IMG/VR virus record: IMGVR_UViG_3300032163_000003
Span: 1 to 64,000 of that record
Reading direction: 5' to 3' (one strand)
Source of the DNA: a virus
DNA: 64,000 bases
Of the stretch, positions 38,872 to 48,641 are shown in pieces (position 1 is the first letter of the stretch; the number at the start of each line of letters is the position of its first letter). Position numbers and translations under genes: made by a program. The notes below the pieces were generated by a model, which searched no databases, was not told the origin of the DNA, and saw only the letters and a program-made list of their open reading frames with translations.

Positions 38872-41800
38872 TTAAATATTACCACTTAAAATTGCAGCGA
38901 TTTCAGGATCAAAAGATCCTTGTCCGCTTTGTCTTCCACCCCCACCGCCCTGTTGATTGCTTTGCATATTTGTGATTACGTTAGAGTTAGAAATTATCGC
39001 TGCGTTTACTCCTTTGAGACCTTTATCTATAGCTCCAACCATTGGGTTCATTGCTTTACTCATTCCATTGATTCCCATCATAGCATTTTCTACTTCTCCA
39101 TCAATCAAGTCTTTTCTTTTGTAAGGAACATTGAATTGTTTAGGATCTCCAACTTGTGGTTTCATTTGCAAATGCCATGGCTCATTTCCCATTGGCTGAT
39201 AAAATCCATACTTCTCCATCAGACCTTCTTTTTTCAAACCATAAGCATCTCCACTATTAATGTCTAACGCCAATCCTTTTCCGTGAGGAGATTTTCCTGG
39301 AGGAGCAGCGTATGGGTTAGTTTTGTACAACTCAGCTTGTTTTGCTGGAGACCTGTAGGCGGAGTTTAATTGAATCTCTTTTCCTGTTCCTTTCTTATAT
39401 TCTTCTGCCATCAAAGAGAAGTTTTTCCAAATTGGTTCTTGAACTCCACTTATATCAACATCAGGCATTTTCTTGATTCCAACTAAAGATCCAAGTCGTT
39501 CCCCAATCGTAGTAGCTCCAGAAACTATAGATTTTCCTATATCTGTTATTCCTACTTTTTCAGCTACTCTTTGAGCAAATCCAGTAGCTCCAGTTGCTGC
39601 TTGACCAATAGCCCCAGCGGCTTTTCCTAGTAAACTTTCTTTTTGATATTCTAGTTGGATTATTTTTCCTACGTCTGCGAAACCCTCTTTAATCGCTTCT
39701 CGAATAGTAATAGCTAAGTGAGATTCACTGCTTGCTGATTTACCAACACCATCCCCTACTTCTTTTATTTGACCATACTTTCTTGGTCCATATCCCGGAT
39801 CTCCAACTCCTCCCATTTGCATATATTTTTCATATTCCGCTTGCCCAGCACCAGGAGTAGTTTCTGGAGCTTTTTCCGGTCCACCTGTAACTTTCTCAAC
39901 AGCCCATCCAATCGCTTTTACAAGAGGATTCTTTTTAACTAAATCAACTATCCAATCTTTTGCTTTAACTGCTAAGTCCCACATAAAGTCAACTGGATAT
40001 AGAACCAAATCTTTTATCGCTATAGCCTTTTCTTTAACATAACCAACTACAGAATCTATAGATTTCGAAATTGTTTTACTAGCAGATTCAACTATATCAA
40101 AAACTAAGTCTCCGAGCCATCCAGGTCCTTTATATTTTCCTCCTGAAATCCACTCACCAAACATTCCAAATAATTCACCAACAAGAGTTTTTTCCCCTCG
40201 AAAAGCTTGTATCATTTCATAAACACCAAACGCAGCTGCTCCTACTGCAGCTCCCATTGGTAACATTCTTAATAAAGCACCACCCGCTTTACCCAGTCCT
40301 TTTAGCCCCAACCCACCAAGGGCTTTTAAGTATCTTAGAGGATTTAACTTTGTCATAAGACTCTTTACCCAACCACCGATTGCTCCAACAGTCATCAGCA
40401 AGTAGTCAGATATACTTTTAGTTCCTTTTTTAAGTATGTCTATAATTTTAGCTGTATCCTCTTTAATTGTTGCTACTATCTTTGAGGTAGGTTTTGCGAT
40501 ACCTATTATTTGTTTAGTTTGGTCTTTTGAAAGCTTTCCAAAATATCTTGAAATAAATCTAGCTGCTTTTCCTGATATTTCGGAAATAATTATCTTAGTT
40601 TCTAACTCCTTTTTTTCTCCTTCTTTGACTCCCATTCCAGCTTTTGCTGCTGCAAAAGGAATCTTGTAGTCTTTATAAGTCTTATCTTCTTTTACTTTAC
40701 CATGTTTTCCACCAAACAAAATTCTTTTTATGTTTTTTGGTCTTAAAGCTCCTAATCCTCCAACACCTCCAGCTTCCACTTCTCCAGCTCCAACCCCAGC
40801 GAAACCTAACATTGTTTCCCACGCTTTTTGAACTATGTCAGAAAAGAATCCACCACCCATTCCACCAACGGTAACTTTCTCTCTCTTCTTTTTAGCAGCT
40901 TTTTGACTAGGCGATTCCCAACCACCTTCTTCTGGAGCACCACCAAAACCAAGCATTCTTTTTATCTTATCAAACATTCCTTCTTCTTTTTTACCTGCCG
41001 GTTTCCACCAACGCTTGACTCCTCTAGCTCCAAGTCTTATTTTTTGAATTCCGGTTGCTTCCATCTTTTCTCTTGGTTCTCTAAATCGTTCCTGTTTTAT
41101 ATCAAGACCCATTCCAATAGCTTTTAGAGAAGAAAGTATGTGATCATATTTATGCATGAAGTCAGCATAAATCATTCCCAATGTAGTAGCAATATTTCCT
41201 AGAACGTTTGGACCTTTTGGAACTTTAGCTTTGTATTTGCTTTGAGTAGAGAATAACCACTTTAAAGGTTTAGCCATCCAATCGCTAATTTTTATAAATG
41301 TTTTGAACATAGGGATTTCTTTAAACATATCCCGTATCATGCCATATATTCCCCCCGGTTCTCCTTCCACATTCGGTTCAGAAATCGTTGTTAATTGTTC
41401 TCGAATTGCTCCTAACTCAGTCGTTACTGGTTTAATTGACCGTTTAAACATTAGGTTAAATTCTCTAAACAATTTTTGAGAAGGAACTACAACTTCTGCT
41501 GCATGCACTTGAGCTAGTCCTGTCTTTGCTACATATCCGCCTTTCTGTAGTTTTGGAATTCTTGTGTTTTCTCTAGCAGATTGACCAGCTCTAAACATTG
41601 ACTTAAACTTAGATCCAACCACACTAGCGGCGTCACTAAGTTTATTTTTAATTGCGTCACTAAATTTTCTGAAAACACCAGTTTCCATGAATTTAGCGGC
41701 GAAGTATCCAAATATAGGAGTAGCTCGACTCAGCGCCATTGCGACGGTATTTGGCGCGCTGATATTTAATTCTCTTTGTAAAATGTTTTTATAATTTTGG

Positions 41801-42132
41801 AGTGTTTCTTTTGTGATGGAAGATATCTTGACAACGCCTCTTCCCATTATGTCAAACACGTATCCAACTCTATTTAAGATACCAGAAACCGACTTTTCTA
41901 TTTCTCTAATTCCTTCAGTTCCAGCCATTCTTTCTACTTTAAGTCTTCTAGCTTTTTCTGTAATTCTTCTAATATCATTTCTAGCTCCGCCAAGTTCTTT
42001 TTGAAAGTCATCGTTATTTCTTTCTATAAAATTCGAAACAGCATTGATCCCTTTAGCTCGTTGGTTTCCTTCTGCCGTTGCTTCTCTTTCATTCTGACTC
42101 ATCATTCGTCTAATGTCTCGGTCATTAGCCAT
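38872..42132 (-). CDS. Tape measure-type protein with C-terminal M15 peptidase
   Basis: A 1086-aa protein. A long helical, Ala/Gly/Lys-rich body with hydrophobic spans (AVGAAAFGVYEMIQAF about residue 627) precedes a peptidase domain. SAYRSPAKQAELY (about 924), HGKGLALDI (about 949) and WHLQMKP (about 986) give the H-x6-D...H ligands of the M15/VanY family. M15 enzymes cut peptide links in peptidoglycan, so the tape measure would open the wall on injection. The N-terminus is highly charged coiled coil. Confidence 0.8.
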   Translation of the reverse strand: MANDRDIRRMMSQNEREATAEGNQRAKGINAVSNFIERNNDDFQKELGGARNDIRRITEKARRLKVERMAGTEGIREIEKSVSGILNRVGYVFDIMGRGVVKISSITKETLQNYKNILQRELNISAPNTVAMALSRATPIFGYFAAKFMETGVFRKFSDAIKNKLSDAASVVGSKFKSMFRAGQSARENTRIPKLQKGGYVAKTGLAQVHAAEVVVPSQKLFREFNLMFKRSIKPVTTELGAIREQLTTISEPNVEGEPGGIYGMIRDMFKEIPMFKTFIKISDWMAKPLKWLFSTQSKYKAKVPKGPNVLGNIATTLGMIYADFMHKYDHILSSLKAIGMGLDIKQERFREPREKMEATGIQKIRLGARGVKRWWKPAGKKEEGMFDKIKRMLGFGGAPEEGGWESPSQKAAKKKREKVTVGGMGGGFFSDIVQKAWETMLGFAGVGAGEVEAGGVGGLGALRPKNIKRILFGGKHGKVKEDKTYKDYKIPFAAAKAGMGVKEGEKKELETKIIISEISGKAARFISRYFGKLSKDQTKQIIGIAKPTSKIVATIKEDTAKIIDILKKGTKSISDYLLMTVGAIGGWVKSLMTKLNPLRYLKALGGLGLKGLGKAGGALLRMLPMGAAVGAAAFGVYEMIQAFRGEKTLVGELFGMFGEWISGGKYKGPGWLGDLVFDIVESASKTISKSIDSVVGYVKEKAIAIKDLVLYPVDFMWDLAVKAKDWIVDLVKKNPLVKAIGWAVEKVTGGPEKAPETTPGAGQAEYEKYMQMGGVGDPGYGPRKYGQIKEVGDGVGKSASSESHLAITIREAIKEGFADVGKIIQLEYQKESLLGKAAGAIGQAATGATGFAQRVAEKVGITDIGKSIVSGATTIGERLGSLVGIKKMPDVDISGVQEPIWKNFSLMAEEYKKGTGKEIQLNSAYRSPAKQAELYKTNPYAAPPGKSPHGKGLALDINSGDAYGLKKEGLMEKYGFYQPMGNEPWHLQMKPQVGDPKQFNVPYKRKDLIDGEVENAMMGINGMSKAMNPMVGAIDKGLKGVNAAIISNSNVITNMQSNQQGGGGGRQSGQGSFDPEIAAILSGNI

Positions 42133-42135
42133 TTT

Positions 42136-43008
42136 TTACTTTCCTTCTACAAATTTTCTTATTTTATTTTCTACTTTTTCCATATCTTTTAGCTCATTTT
42201 CCCAAATTACTAAAGTCTTATACCCAAACTTTGCAAATATTTTCTTTCTTTCTTCTGGATCTTCTCCTTGATGATAATAATTTCCAAAATGTTCAATCAG
42301 TAACTTCTTACCATTGATACAAGTAAAGTCAGGATTTTTACCATTAATTAAGAAACTAAAATCTCCTGTATATTTCCATTCGTTGGGGTAAAACTTATTT
42401 AGAACATTCAAAATTTTAACTTCACATTTGTTTGGTCTAAGGTCTCGTGCTTCTTTTTGTTTTTGTTGATATTCTGGATCTTTCCAGTTTTCTAGTTGTT
42501 TTTCTGCCATTCTTTTAACACCTTTATTATTCTCTTTAGTTCTTCCCTTCTTTTTTTCTGCTCCTTTTCTACGTCCTTCTTCAGTTACAAAACTAGCTGC
42601 ATAAGTTGCTCCACCACTTTTCATTCGTTTCGATCGTTTTTTTATTTGTATTCTTTTACCTTCTTCGGTTACACAACTATTCATATAAGATGCATGACCA
42701 TTTTTCATTCTTATTCTTGTTTGTGATCTTTCCTCTTCTGTTACATCTCGAAAGTTTTTTATACCTTTATTCCACGGGATTTTTCCGAACATATGATTAT
42801 TCTCTCCTGTTATTTTTTCTGCCCCCTTTTTAACTCTCTCATCTGTTTCTTTTGTTAAATCTTTATTCCACGGAATTCTTCCTTTAAGATTTTCGCTATT
42901 TTTCTTTGAGACTTTTGGGCATTTCATAACATTTAAACTACAACACCATTTTTCGTTCTTGAATTGATATTTCGCTTCTTGACCACAACCATAATCACAT
43001 AATTTCAT
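42136..43008 (-). CDS. Homing endonuclease, MKLC N-terminus, second nuclease type
   Basis: A 290-aa protein. N-terminal zinc module MKLCDYGCGQEAKYQFKNE; NUMOD3-like repeats (GRIPWNKDLTKET, GKIPWNKGIKN). The C-terminal nuclease has GKNPDFTCINGKKLLIEHFG, then NYYHQGEDPEERK and TLVIWENEL, a Vsr-like fold with D and H ligands. The N-terminus is close to the second zinc module of the 19583 gene. Inserted between the metalloprotease and the tape measure, leaving the latter's ribosome binding site intact. Confidence 0.8.
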   Translation of the reverse strand: MKLCDYGCGQEAKYQFKNEKWCCSLNVMKCPKVSKKNSENLKGRIPWNKDLTKETDERVKKGAEKITGENNHMFGKIPWNKGIKNFRDVTEEERSQTRIRMKNGHASYMNSCVTEEGKRIQIKKRSKRMKSGGATYAASFVTEEGRRKGAEKKKGRTKENNKGVKRMAEKQLENWKDPEYQQKQKEARDLRPNKCEVKILNVLNKFYPNEWKYTGDFSFLINGKNPDFTCINGKKLLIEHFGNYYHQGEDPEERKKIFAKFGYKTLVIWENELKDMEKVENKIRKFVEGK

Positions 43009-43021
43009 TAATAAATTCTCC

Positions 43022-43909
43022 TTACGTTAAACTTTTCATCATCGTTATAAACTTATCTTTTAGAATCTTTTTTTCCACATGTAAAGCTATAACTTCCTCT
43101 GGTCTCCATAACTCTTGAAAACATACATTCCCATACGTCGGCACGTCCAAAGCGTCATACGTTCGGTACATCGGAGATAAAATATGCATGTACCCGTTAT
43201 ATAAAATGTCTTGCGCTTTTCCGCCATACACAGTTACAAGTTTAATGCATTGTTTCATATCTTCTACATTCTTGTCAAACTTATCCGGATCTTTTGAATA
43301 CTTCTTTAGCGGTAACATAACTTTTGAATACTTGCTTATAACAGCTGCGATTGAAACCTCGGCCCCAAATTCGGTATGCATCTGAACAACTATCTTCCAA
43401 ACCTCATCGTCAATTTTTTGTCCTTTCAGAATCTTAAAAATATCTTTGAAAAATAGAATGTAGTAGTCTTTGATATAGTCTTTGAAAATTGTTAAGAACT
43501 TATTTGGTTCTCTATCAGTACAGTAATGGACTAGTTCATGACTAGTAACTCTAGCAAGAACTTTATTTGGATATGATAAGAACCAGTTGATGTAGTTATC
43601 AAGAACTATAAAGATCTTTCTTTGATTTGGTTCGTAAAAAGCTGCAAATCCCGGTCCTTCTATTGACTGTAGTATTTTCTTTGTGATAAACTTTATTGCA
43701 CTGCTTTCTTGCCAACATGGAACTATTGCTTGCTTTTTTCTAACAAGATTATCTATCTCTCGGATCACATCTGAAAAATAATCCGACTTCGCCAAAGCTT
43801 TTACAAATCTTTCTTGAATTCTTTCCGAAGTATAAAAAGGCACACCTTCAAGTTTCACAGCGATCCTTCCATTTTCCGGTAGTGCGAACAGTTCTTGAAC
43901 TTGTTCCAT
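43022..43909 (-). CDS. HExxH metalloprotease-like protein
   Basis: A 295-aa protein. VTSHELVHYCTDREP (about residue 124) is the zincin HExxH motif. IVLDNYINWFLSYPNKVLAR precedes it, and MHTEFGAEVSIAAV may supply the third ligand (E). Placed directly after the terminase gene, so it may act in virion maturation or be carried in the particle. No family beyond the motif is recognised. Confidence 0.65.
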   Translation of the reverse strand: MEQVQELFALPENGRIAVKLEGVPFYTSERIQERFVKALAKSDYFSDVIREIDNLVRKKQAIVPCWQESSAIKFITKKILQSIEGPGFAAFYEPNQRKIFIVLDNYINWFLSYPNKVLARVTSHELVHYCTDREPNKFLTIFKDYIKDYYILFFKDIFKILKGQKIDDEVWKIVVQMHTEFGAEVSIAAVISKYSKVMLPLKKYSKDPDKFDKNVEDMKQCIKLVTVYGGKAQDILYNGYMHILSPMYRTYDALDVPTYGNVCFQELWRPEEVIALHVEKKILKDKFITMMKSLT

Positions 43910-43915
43910 GTATCG

Positions 43916-45646
43916 TTATCCTTTTTCTATTCCGATAAACTTTCCTAGTTCTTCCTCTTCCTCTTCGTCCTTTGGGAGCAGATCTATGGCTTTTCTAGAT
44001 TCGATCTTGTATCCAGGAGCTGCTCTGCTTAGTTGAGTTGTGCCATCATAGAAAGAAAGAGTATTTAAAAACCCTTGGTTTGCAGATATGTTATCTTTTA
44101 CGAACTGCATAATGTCTTCATTAGTTAGATTAGATCTTTGGTTGTCGTTCATTTTCATTACATCATTAAACATTGTGTCAGATAAGAACTTACTAGATTC
44201 TACCCCCATTGGTGGGTCATACTTGCGGACGTAAAATGCGCAAGCAGTTGCGAGAGACAAGTCATCTCTACAACCTACATCTCCTTCAACTTTTCCAGCT
44301 TTAGTAATTAATCCAATTAGTTCTAATGAAAGTCTTTTTGATTTAACTAATTCTGGGAATTCAGTAATATAGGAATATAACGAATCTATAATTAAAGGTC
44401 TAGTTTTAGAGTTATTCGATAGTCCGGCAACTACTTTATTATCACCTTTTTTCTCTTTGTACAGCATGTTTGATAAATCGGATCTATCAATCTCTTCACA
44501 TACTTGGTTTCCATATCCTCCAGTATTTTCAACAACTAGAAGACCAGGATATTTAGTACAAGCTAACCTAACTACTTTACTAAACTCGGTAACAGCAAGT
44601 TTTCCTTCGTACTCCCAAACTTGTTCTAAAGTTACATAGTCCCAAACTGTAATTGCAGAATTGTCTACGCCGTGTTCTGCAGCGGTATCCACTCCAATCA
44701 AATAGTATCTTCCCTTCTCGGGCTTCTTAAACATCCACGATTCCCCACCAAATATCCTTACAATTTCTATTGGTTCAGATTTATCTCTTTGTAACTTCTC
44801 GCAAGTAATTTCATCAAAGAACGATCCTTTTGTAGGTAAAAAGATTAAATCTAGTTCTTGCTTGATCGACCTTTGGTCATTTGCAAACATTTCACATTGT
44901 GTTTTATACCAAGTAGGATCTCCCGCAAGTTCTGGAATTTGTTTCCAGTGAATTTCCATATATTTAAAAATATCATCACCGCTCATTGATCGTTGATATC
45001 TTTTATAAAACCACGCACCTAAACCAGTAGTTTTATTAGGAGTTGATAATATTAAAGTTCCATATGGAACATTTGCTTCTCTTGCGTGCTTTTGATTAGT
45101 TGATAAAGCTGGAACCATTCCAACCCATGCATCTTCAATGTGTGGAATGAACGCTGCTTCGTCAATTACTAAGAATGTTATTGCTTTACCACGGAGAGTT
45201 CTTTCTGGGTGGTTTGGGTTTACTGGAGTAGCATAACATTTGCACCCGTTGTCAAGAATAAATTGTTGTTCTGTTCTTTTCTTGAACTTTGGAGACAACC
45301 AAATAGGAAGTTTATCTATCATTGACATTATCGCTCTAGCAAAGTCAGTAGCTTCTTTTCCATCTTTGGAGATAATTCCGATAACTGCGTTCTTAAAGAA
45401 ACAAACCAACCATCCAATATATGCTTGAACTACTGTAGAAATTCCAATTTGTCTAGATTTTAGAACTAACATGTTATGAATGGTGTGAATTAAGTTAATT
45501 AATTCAGCCTGTTTCTGATAAGGTTTTATCAGACGATCTCCCCCAACTAGTTCAAGTTTGATATACTTTCTGCAAAAATACTCGAATGAACTCTTACACT
45601 TAAAGTATTCTTGGAGCCTATACTGCCTTTCTTTTTCGTCAGTCAT
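43916..45646 (-). CDS. Terminase large subunit, gp17-like
   Basis: A 576-aa DNA-packaging motor. ATPase part: LVLKSRQIGISTVVQAY (Walker A-like, about residues 60-76), FLVIDEAAFIPH (Walker B with catalytic Glu), ILSTPNKTTG (coupling motif). Nuclease part: YLIGVDTAAEHGVDNSA (first Asp, about 317), LVVENTGGYGN, and RDDLSLATACAF (last Asp pair). Length is typical of T4-type terminases. No small subunit lies adjacent in this window. Confidence 0.93.
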   Translation of the reverse strand: MTDEKERQYRLQEYFKCKSSFEYFCRKYIKLELVGGDRLIKPYQKQAELINLIHTIHNMLVLKSRQIGISTVVQAYIGWLVCFFKNAVIGIISKDGKEATDFARAIMSMIDKLPIWLSPKFKKRTEQQFILDNGCKCYATPVNPNHPERTLRGKAITFLVIDEAAFIPHIEDAWVGMVPALSTNQKHAREANVPYGTLILSTPNKTTGLGAWFYKRYQRSMSGDDIFKYMEIHWKQIPELAGDPTWYKTQCEMFANDQRSIKQELDLIFLPTKGSFFDEITCEKLQRDKSEPIEIVRIFGGESWMFKKPEKGRYYLIGVDTAAEHGVDNSAITVWDYVTLEQVWEYEGKLAVTEFSKVVRLACTKYPGLLVVENTGGYGNQVCEEIDRSDLSNMLYKEKKGDNKVVAGLSNNSKTRPLIIDSLYSYITEFPELVKSKRLSLELIGLITKAGKVEGDVGCRDDLSLATACAFYVRKYDPPMGVESSKFLSDTMFNDVMKMNDNQRSNLTNEDIMQFVKDNISANQGFLNTLSFYDGTTQLSRAAPGYKIESRKAIDLLPKDEEEEEELGKFIGIEKG

Positions 45647-45710
45647 TTGTTGTATTACCCTCGCACCGTAAGATTCTCTATAGTTTGTTCTATTATTTAA
45701 CTAAGTTCTC

Positions 45711-45725
45711 AACTATATATATCTC
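45711..45725 (+). promoter_or_regulatory. TATATATAT promoter element before the 45.8 kb cassette
   Basis: ACTATATATATCTCTTATTG followed by AAG matches the box at 28578 in core and spacing. It lies in the divergent gap between the terminase gene and the plus-strand cassette. Confidence 0.55.
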
Positions 45726-45776
45726 TTATTGAAGTATTTAATGCGAAGATTGGATACTAAAAAAGGAGGTAAGAAA

Positions 45777-46073
45777 GTGGCAAAGTTTTCAATCTCAAGA
45801 GTGAGTGAAAGTCAGTCGTTGCTTCAAGTCACGATGTCTTTCATGATTCAATCTAACATGGAGTCCCTTTTAAAAAAGTCTCCAATTGTTTCCAAACTAT
45901 CAAAAGTTTTAACTTCAGATGGAATCCTAACTGGTCCGATATCTTCCAATATCAAGAAAGTCGAACCACTGGATATTAAGATTCCAAACGAGAGAAGAAA
46001 TCCGATGGCTCCAAGAAGTAAAGGTCGTAGTTTGAGAAAAGACTTTGATAACATGTTTGGAGAGGACTTGTAG
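45777..46073 (+). CDS. Small hypothetical protein in single-gene cassette
   Basis: A 98-aa protein with GTG start behind AAAAGGAGGTAAGAAA. It is a charged, helical protein (SLLQVTMSFMIQSNMESLLK) with a polar basic end. Not recognised. It has its own promoter-like box and terminator and runs opposite to all neighbours, like a moron gene. Confidence 0.6.
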   Translation: MAKFSISRVSESQSLLQVTMSFMIQSNMESLLKKSPIVSKLSKVLTSDGILTGPISSNIKKVEPLDIKIPNERRNPMAPRSKGRSLRKDFDNMFGEDL

Positions 46074-46086
46074 AAAGAATTTCGAC

Positions 46087-46130
46087 AAAAAAATTTACTT
46101 GGGAATTTTAATATCCAAGTAAATTTTTTT
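46087..46130. terminator. Bidirectional terminator
   Basis: AAAAATTTACTTGG, 12-base loop, CCAAGTAAATTTTT, with A/T-run flanks on both sides. It separates the cassette from the convergent gp27-like gene. Confidence 0.9.
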
Positions 46131-46131
46131 G

Positions 46132-47376
46132 CTAAATTGTATTATTGCTGCGGAATAAGTCTAGTTTGCAAGTTGGAAACCACTCTCCAGCTTTTGTAAA
46201 AATGATATCACTGTTTTTGAGAATATATTTTCCCGCTAGATTTGTATACTGAAGATTCTTCGTTAACAATTTTACTGGTTCACCTACATTTAGAAGATTT
46301 AAGATTTTCAAGTTCTTTTCTATCTCAACTGAAATAGTAGTTATGTTGGATAGGTATTTTGATAACCTTGAATTTATAAAAGTTTCATTCTCTTGATATC
46401 CAAGATGATCTGTGTAATACTTGGTTCGGTCTGTTATTGGATCAGTAGATACTTTATCATACTTATAAACTACTCCATAATCAGAAGTAACTTCATCTAG
46501 ATCTTTATTAATTATATTATATAATGCATCTTTTGGTTTAACTAAGTGCTTTGTTTGTTTTGCTAAAAAAGAAAACTTTGTATTTCCAGAGAAGTCACTT
46601 TTTATCGGGGCGTATGTGTAGAAATTTTTTCCTTCTTCACATCGTTTAAAAATTTCATCCATTTCCTCTTTTGTAATATCTAAAGGAACTTGAAAAATTC
46701 CAAAAGTCTGATCTTTGTTTATTTCTTTTGATAGATTGTGTACACGAAACTCATTACTTAAGTTACAGTGTACTTCTAACATTCCATCAAAAATTCCAAA
46801 TGTTTCATCTAAATACAGAATTGCTTTGTATAAAGTGGTTGGAGGAATAACTACTTGATCTATCGTTTCTGTATTTGCACCAGTATTTGTAAAATTCAAA
46901 GTAGCATCTGTTTTTCCAGTTAGTGCTTGAACTATATCTTTTACTGTTTGACCAATAAAAACATCGTTGACTAAAGTAGTAATGGTTTTGAATGGTTTTC
47001 TTGGAACAGTAATTATTCTAAACAGAGATCTATCTCTTTGAGAAGTAGCTGAAATTCGAACTTGTGGAGCAGCGGCATAACTGGTTTTAAGATACATCAA
47101 ATCTAAATCTATTCGTTCTAAAGTTGCTTTCTCGGTTCCTCTTCCTTCTAGTTTAATACTTAGTTTTAGAGGATCTTTTGAAAAAACATTTTCTTTGAGA
47201 ACTTGTTCTGGATCAATTAGAATATCTAAAGTGATTATCTGGTAAGGCGCAAATATTGAAGATGTAATTCTCACAGAAAGTAATTCTGGCGTATAATCAT
47301 AATCCTTGATGATTAATTGCAGATCGTACCCTCTAGCGAGTACGTAACTTCTTGGGTCTTTTACTTGATCAGCCAT
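46132..47376 (-). CDS. Baseplate hub protein gp27-like
   Basis: A 414-aa protein. SVRITSSIFAPYQIITLDIL (domain I), KPFKTITTLVNDVFIGQTVK and AILYLDETFGIFDGMLEVHC, and the end YILKNSDIIFTKAGEWFPTC resemble gp27/gpP-type hub proteins that sit atop the spike. The start codon shares one base with the stop of the inserted endonuclease gene upstream. Function is inferred from fold-like pattern and baseplate company. Confidence 0.65.
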   Translation of the reverse strand: MADQVKDPRSYVLARGYDLQLIIKDYDYTPELLSVRITSSIFAPYQIITLDILIDPEQVLKENVFSKDPLKLSIKLEGRGTEKATLERIDLDLMYLKTSYAAAPQVRISATSQRDRSLFRIITVPRKPFKTITTLVNDVFIGQTVKDIVQALTGKTDATLNFTNTGANTETIDQVVIPPTTLYKAILYLDETFGIFDGMLEVHCNLSNEFRVHNLSKEINKDQTFGIFQVPLDITKEEMDEIFKRCEEGKNFYTYAPIKSDFSGNTKFSFLAKQTKHLVKPKDALYNIINKDLDEVTSDYGVVYKYDKVSTDPITDRTKYYTDHLGYQENETFINSRLSKYLSNITTISVEIEKNLKILNLLNVGEPVKLLTKNLQYTNLAGKYILKNSDIIFTKAGEWFPTCKLDLFRSNNTI

Positions 47377-48161
47377 TACTTTGTTTCCTCAAACAATCTA
47401 AAAAGTTGTTCTTTTGTTATCCAACTTTTGTTTTTCTTTTTATCATTTTCATCCCAAGGAATAAGTTGAAGATTACATTTGTGACCGATTATGTATGGAG
47501 GAATATTACTTAAAAATCCGTCCTTAATACTAAAGGTATGATCTGCTTGAAAAGAATCTTTTACTCCACACCGGCCGGTTTTAGACAACTCTTCTGCCGA
47601 GAATTTGTCTTTTATTGATTTTTGTGTAAAGAAATAAACTTTTCTACGATATAAGTTAAAAAGTGATATTTTTTCATCTGGAAGCCATGTCCCATTTTTT
47701 ATTTTTGTTTCTCTCCCTTTCCTAATTACTTTTTCCTTTATCTCTGGGACAAGCATATTATGTGAAACACCATAATTTTTTAAGAAAGTTTTTACTTGTT
47801 TTTCTGTTATAAATTTGATTTCTTCTTCTGTCTTGTTCTTTTTGGTTTGTTTTATTTTTTCAGAAATCCAAGGAACTTGACTTATATTTTTTACACCGTA
47901 TTTTTCTAAAGTTTTTTGAATGTATATTTTTGTAGTCCCATATTTCTTTAAAATGGATTCTTTTCTTTTCTTAAAGATTTCTTTCTTTTCTTCTTCTGAT
48001 TTTCTTTTCCATTTTTCTCTTACTTTGGTTCTCCAGTTTTCTTTTTCTTTCTCATTTCTGGATAGTAACGTTTCGCTGCATTTTCCTCTGTTGTTGTAAA
48101 ACTCATTTCCATACTTTTCTAAACATGTATTTCTAGCTTTTTCTCTGTTTGTTTTACTCAC
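47376..48161 (-). CDS. HNH-type homing endonuclease with YGV repeats
   Basis: A 261-aa basic protein. Repeats of the form KYGVKNISQVPWISEKI and NYGVSHNMLVPEIKEKV (DUF7487/NUMOD-like) form the DNA-binding part. The C-terminus has FQADHTFSIKDGF then GHKCNLQLIPWDEN, an HNH-like nuclease (DH ... H ... N). Overlaps the next genes by 1 and 4 bases, so inserted cleanly between the hub gene and the DUF5661-like gene. Confidence 0.75.
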   Translation of the reverse strand: MSKTNREKARNTCLEKYGNEFYNNRGKCSETLLSRNEKEKENWRTKVREKWKRKSEEEKKEIFKKRKESILKKYGTTKIYIQKTLEKYGVKNISQVPWISEKIKQTKKNKTEEEIKFITEKQVKTFLKNYGVSHNMLVPEIKEKVIRKGRETKIKNGTWLPDEKISLFNLYRRKVYFFTQKSIKDKFSAEELSKTGRCGVKDSFQADHTFSIKDGFLSNIPPYIIGHKCNLQLIPWDENDKKKNKSWITKEQLFRLFEETK

Positions 48162-48571
48162 TTCTTCTTTGCCTCAGATTCCATTTTCTTTAATAAATCA
48201 TAATAATTCCCTATTTCAGCAAGGTGGTCCTTTGCAATTTCTTTCGCTAGTTCTGGATCATCCGTATGCTCTTTTTCTACTTCGACTCCCATATTCAACT
48301 GCTCAGCATCAAACTGCTCATCTCCAATATCTCTATGTCTTCCAACTTGAAGAAGATTTGAGAGAAGACCATACGCAATAGTTTCAAGTCTATCAACTGG
48401 CATTCCAATTTTATCTGAAAATTCATGCACGTCTTTATCGCTTGGTTCTGGGTGTTCTATAAAGAAATTCTTTACAATTTCAATCGTATGGGGATCTTCT
48501 AGAGTCTGTTCTACAACTCTATATCTTCGTAATTGTTTTTTTAACTGTTCAAAATAATACATATCTTCCAT
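48158..48571 (-). CDS. DUF5661-like phage protein
   Basis: A 137-aa protein starting MEDMYYFEQLKKQLRRY, behind GGAGGGAACGTT. DKIGMPVDRLETIAYGLLSN, then AEQLNMGVEVEKEHTDDPEL and AKEIAKDHLAEIGNYYDLL, are the hallmarks of the DUF5661 family, small helical proteins common in phages and bacteria with unknown role. Confidence 0.75.
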   Translation of the reverse strand: MEDMYYFEQLKKQLRRYRVVEQTLEDPHTIEIVKNFFIEHPEPSDKDVHEFSDKIGMPVDRLETIAYGLLSNLLQVGRHRDIGDEQFDAEQLNMGVEVEKEHTDDPELAKEIAKDHLAEIGNYYDLLKKMESEAKKK

Positions 48572-48641
48572 AACGTTCCCTCCATTATAATTTGTTCCCA
48601 AAAATGTACAAGAAAAGTGGGGGGTCATCCCCACCCACTTT

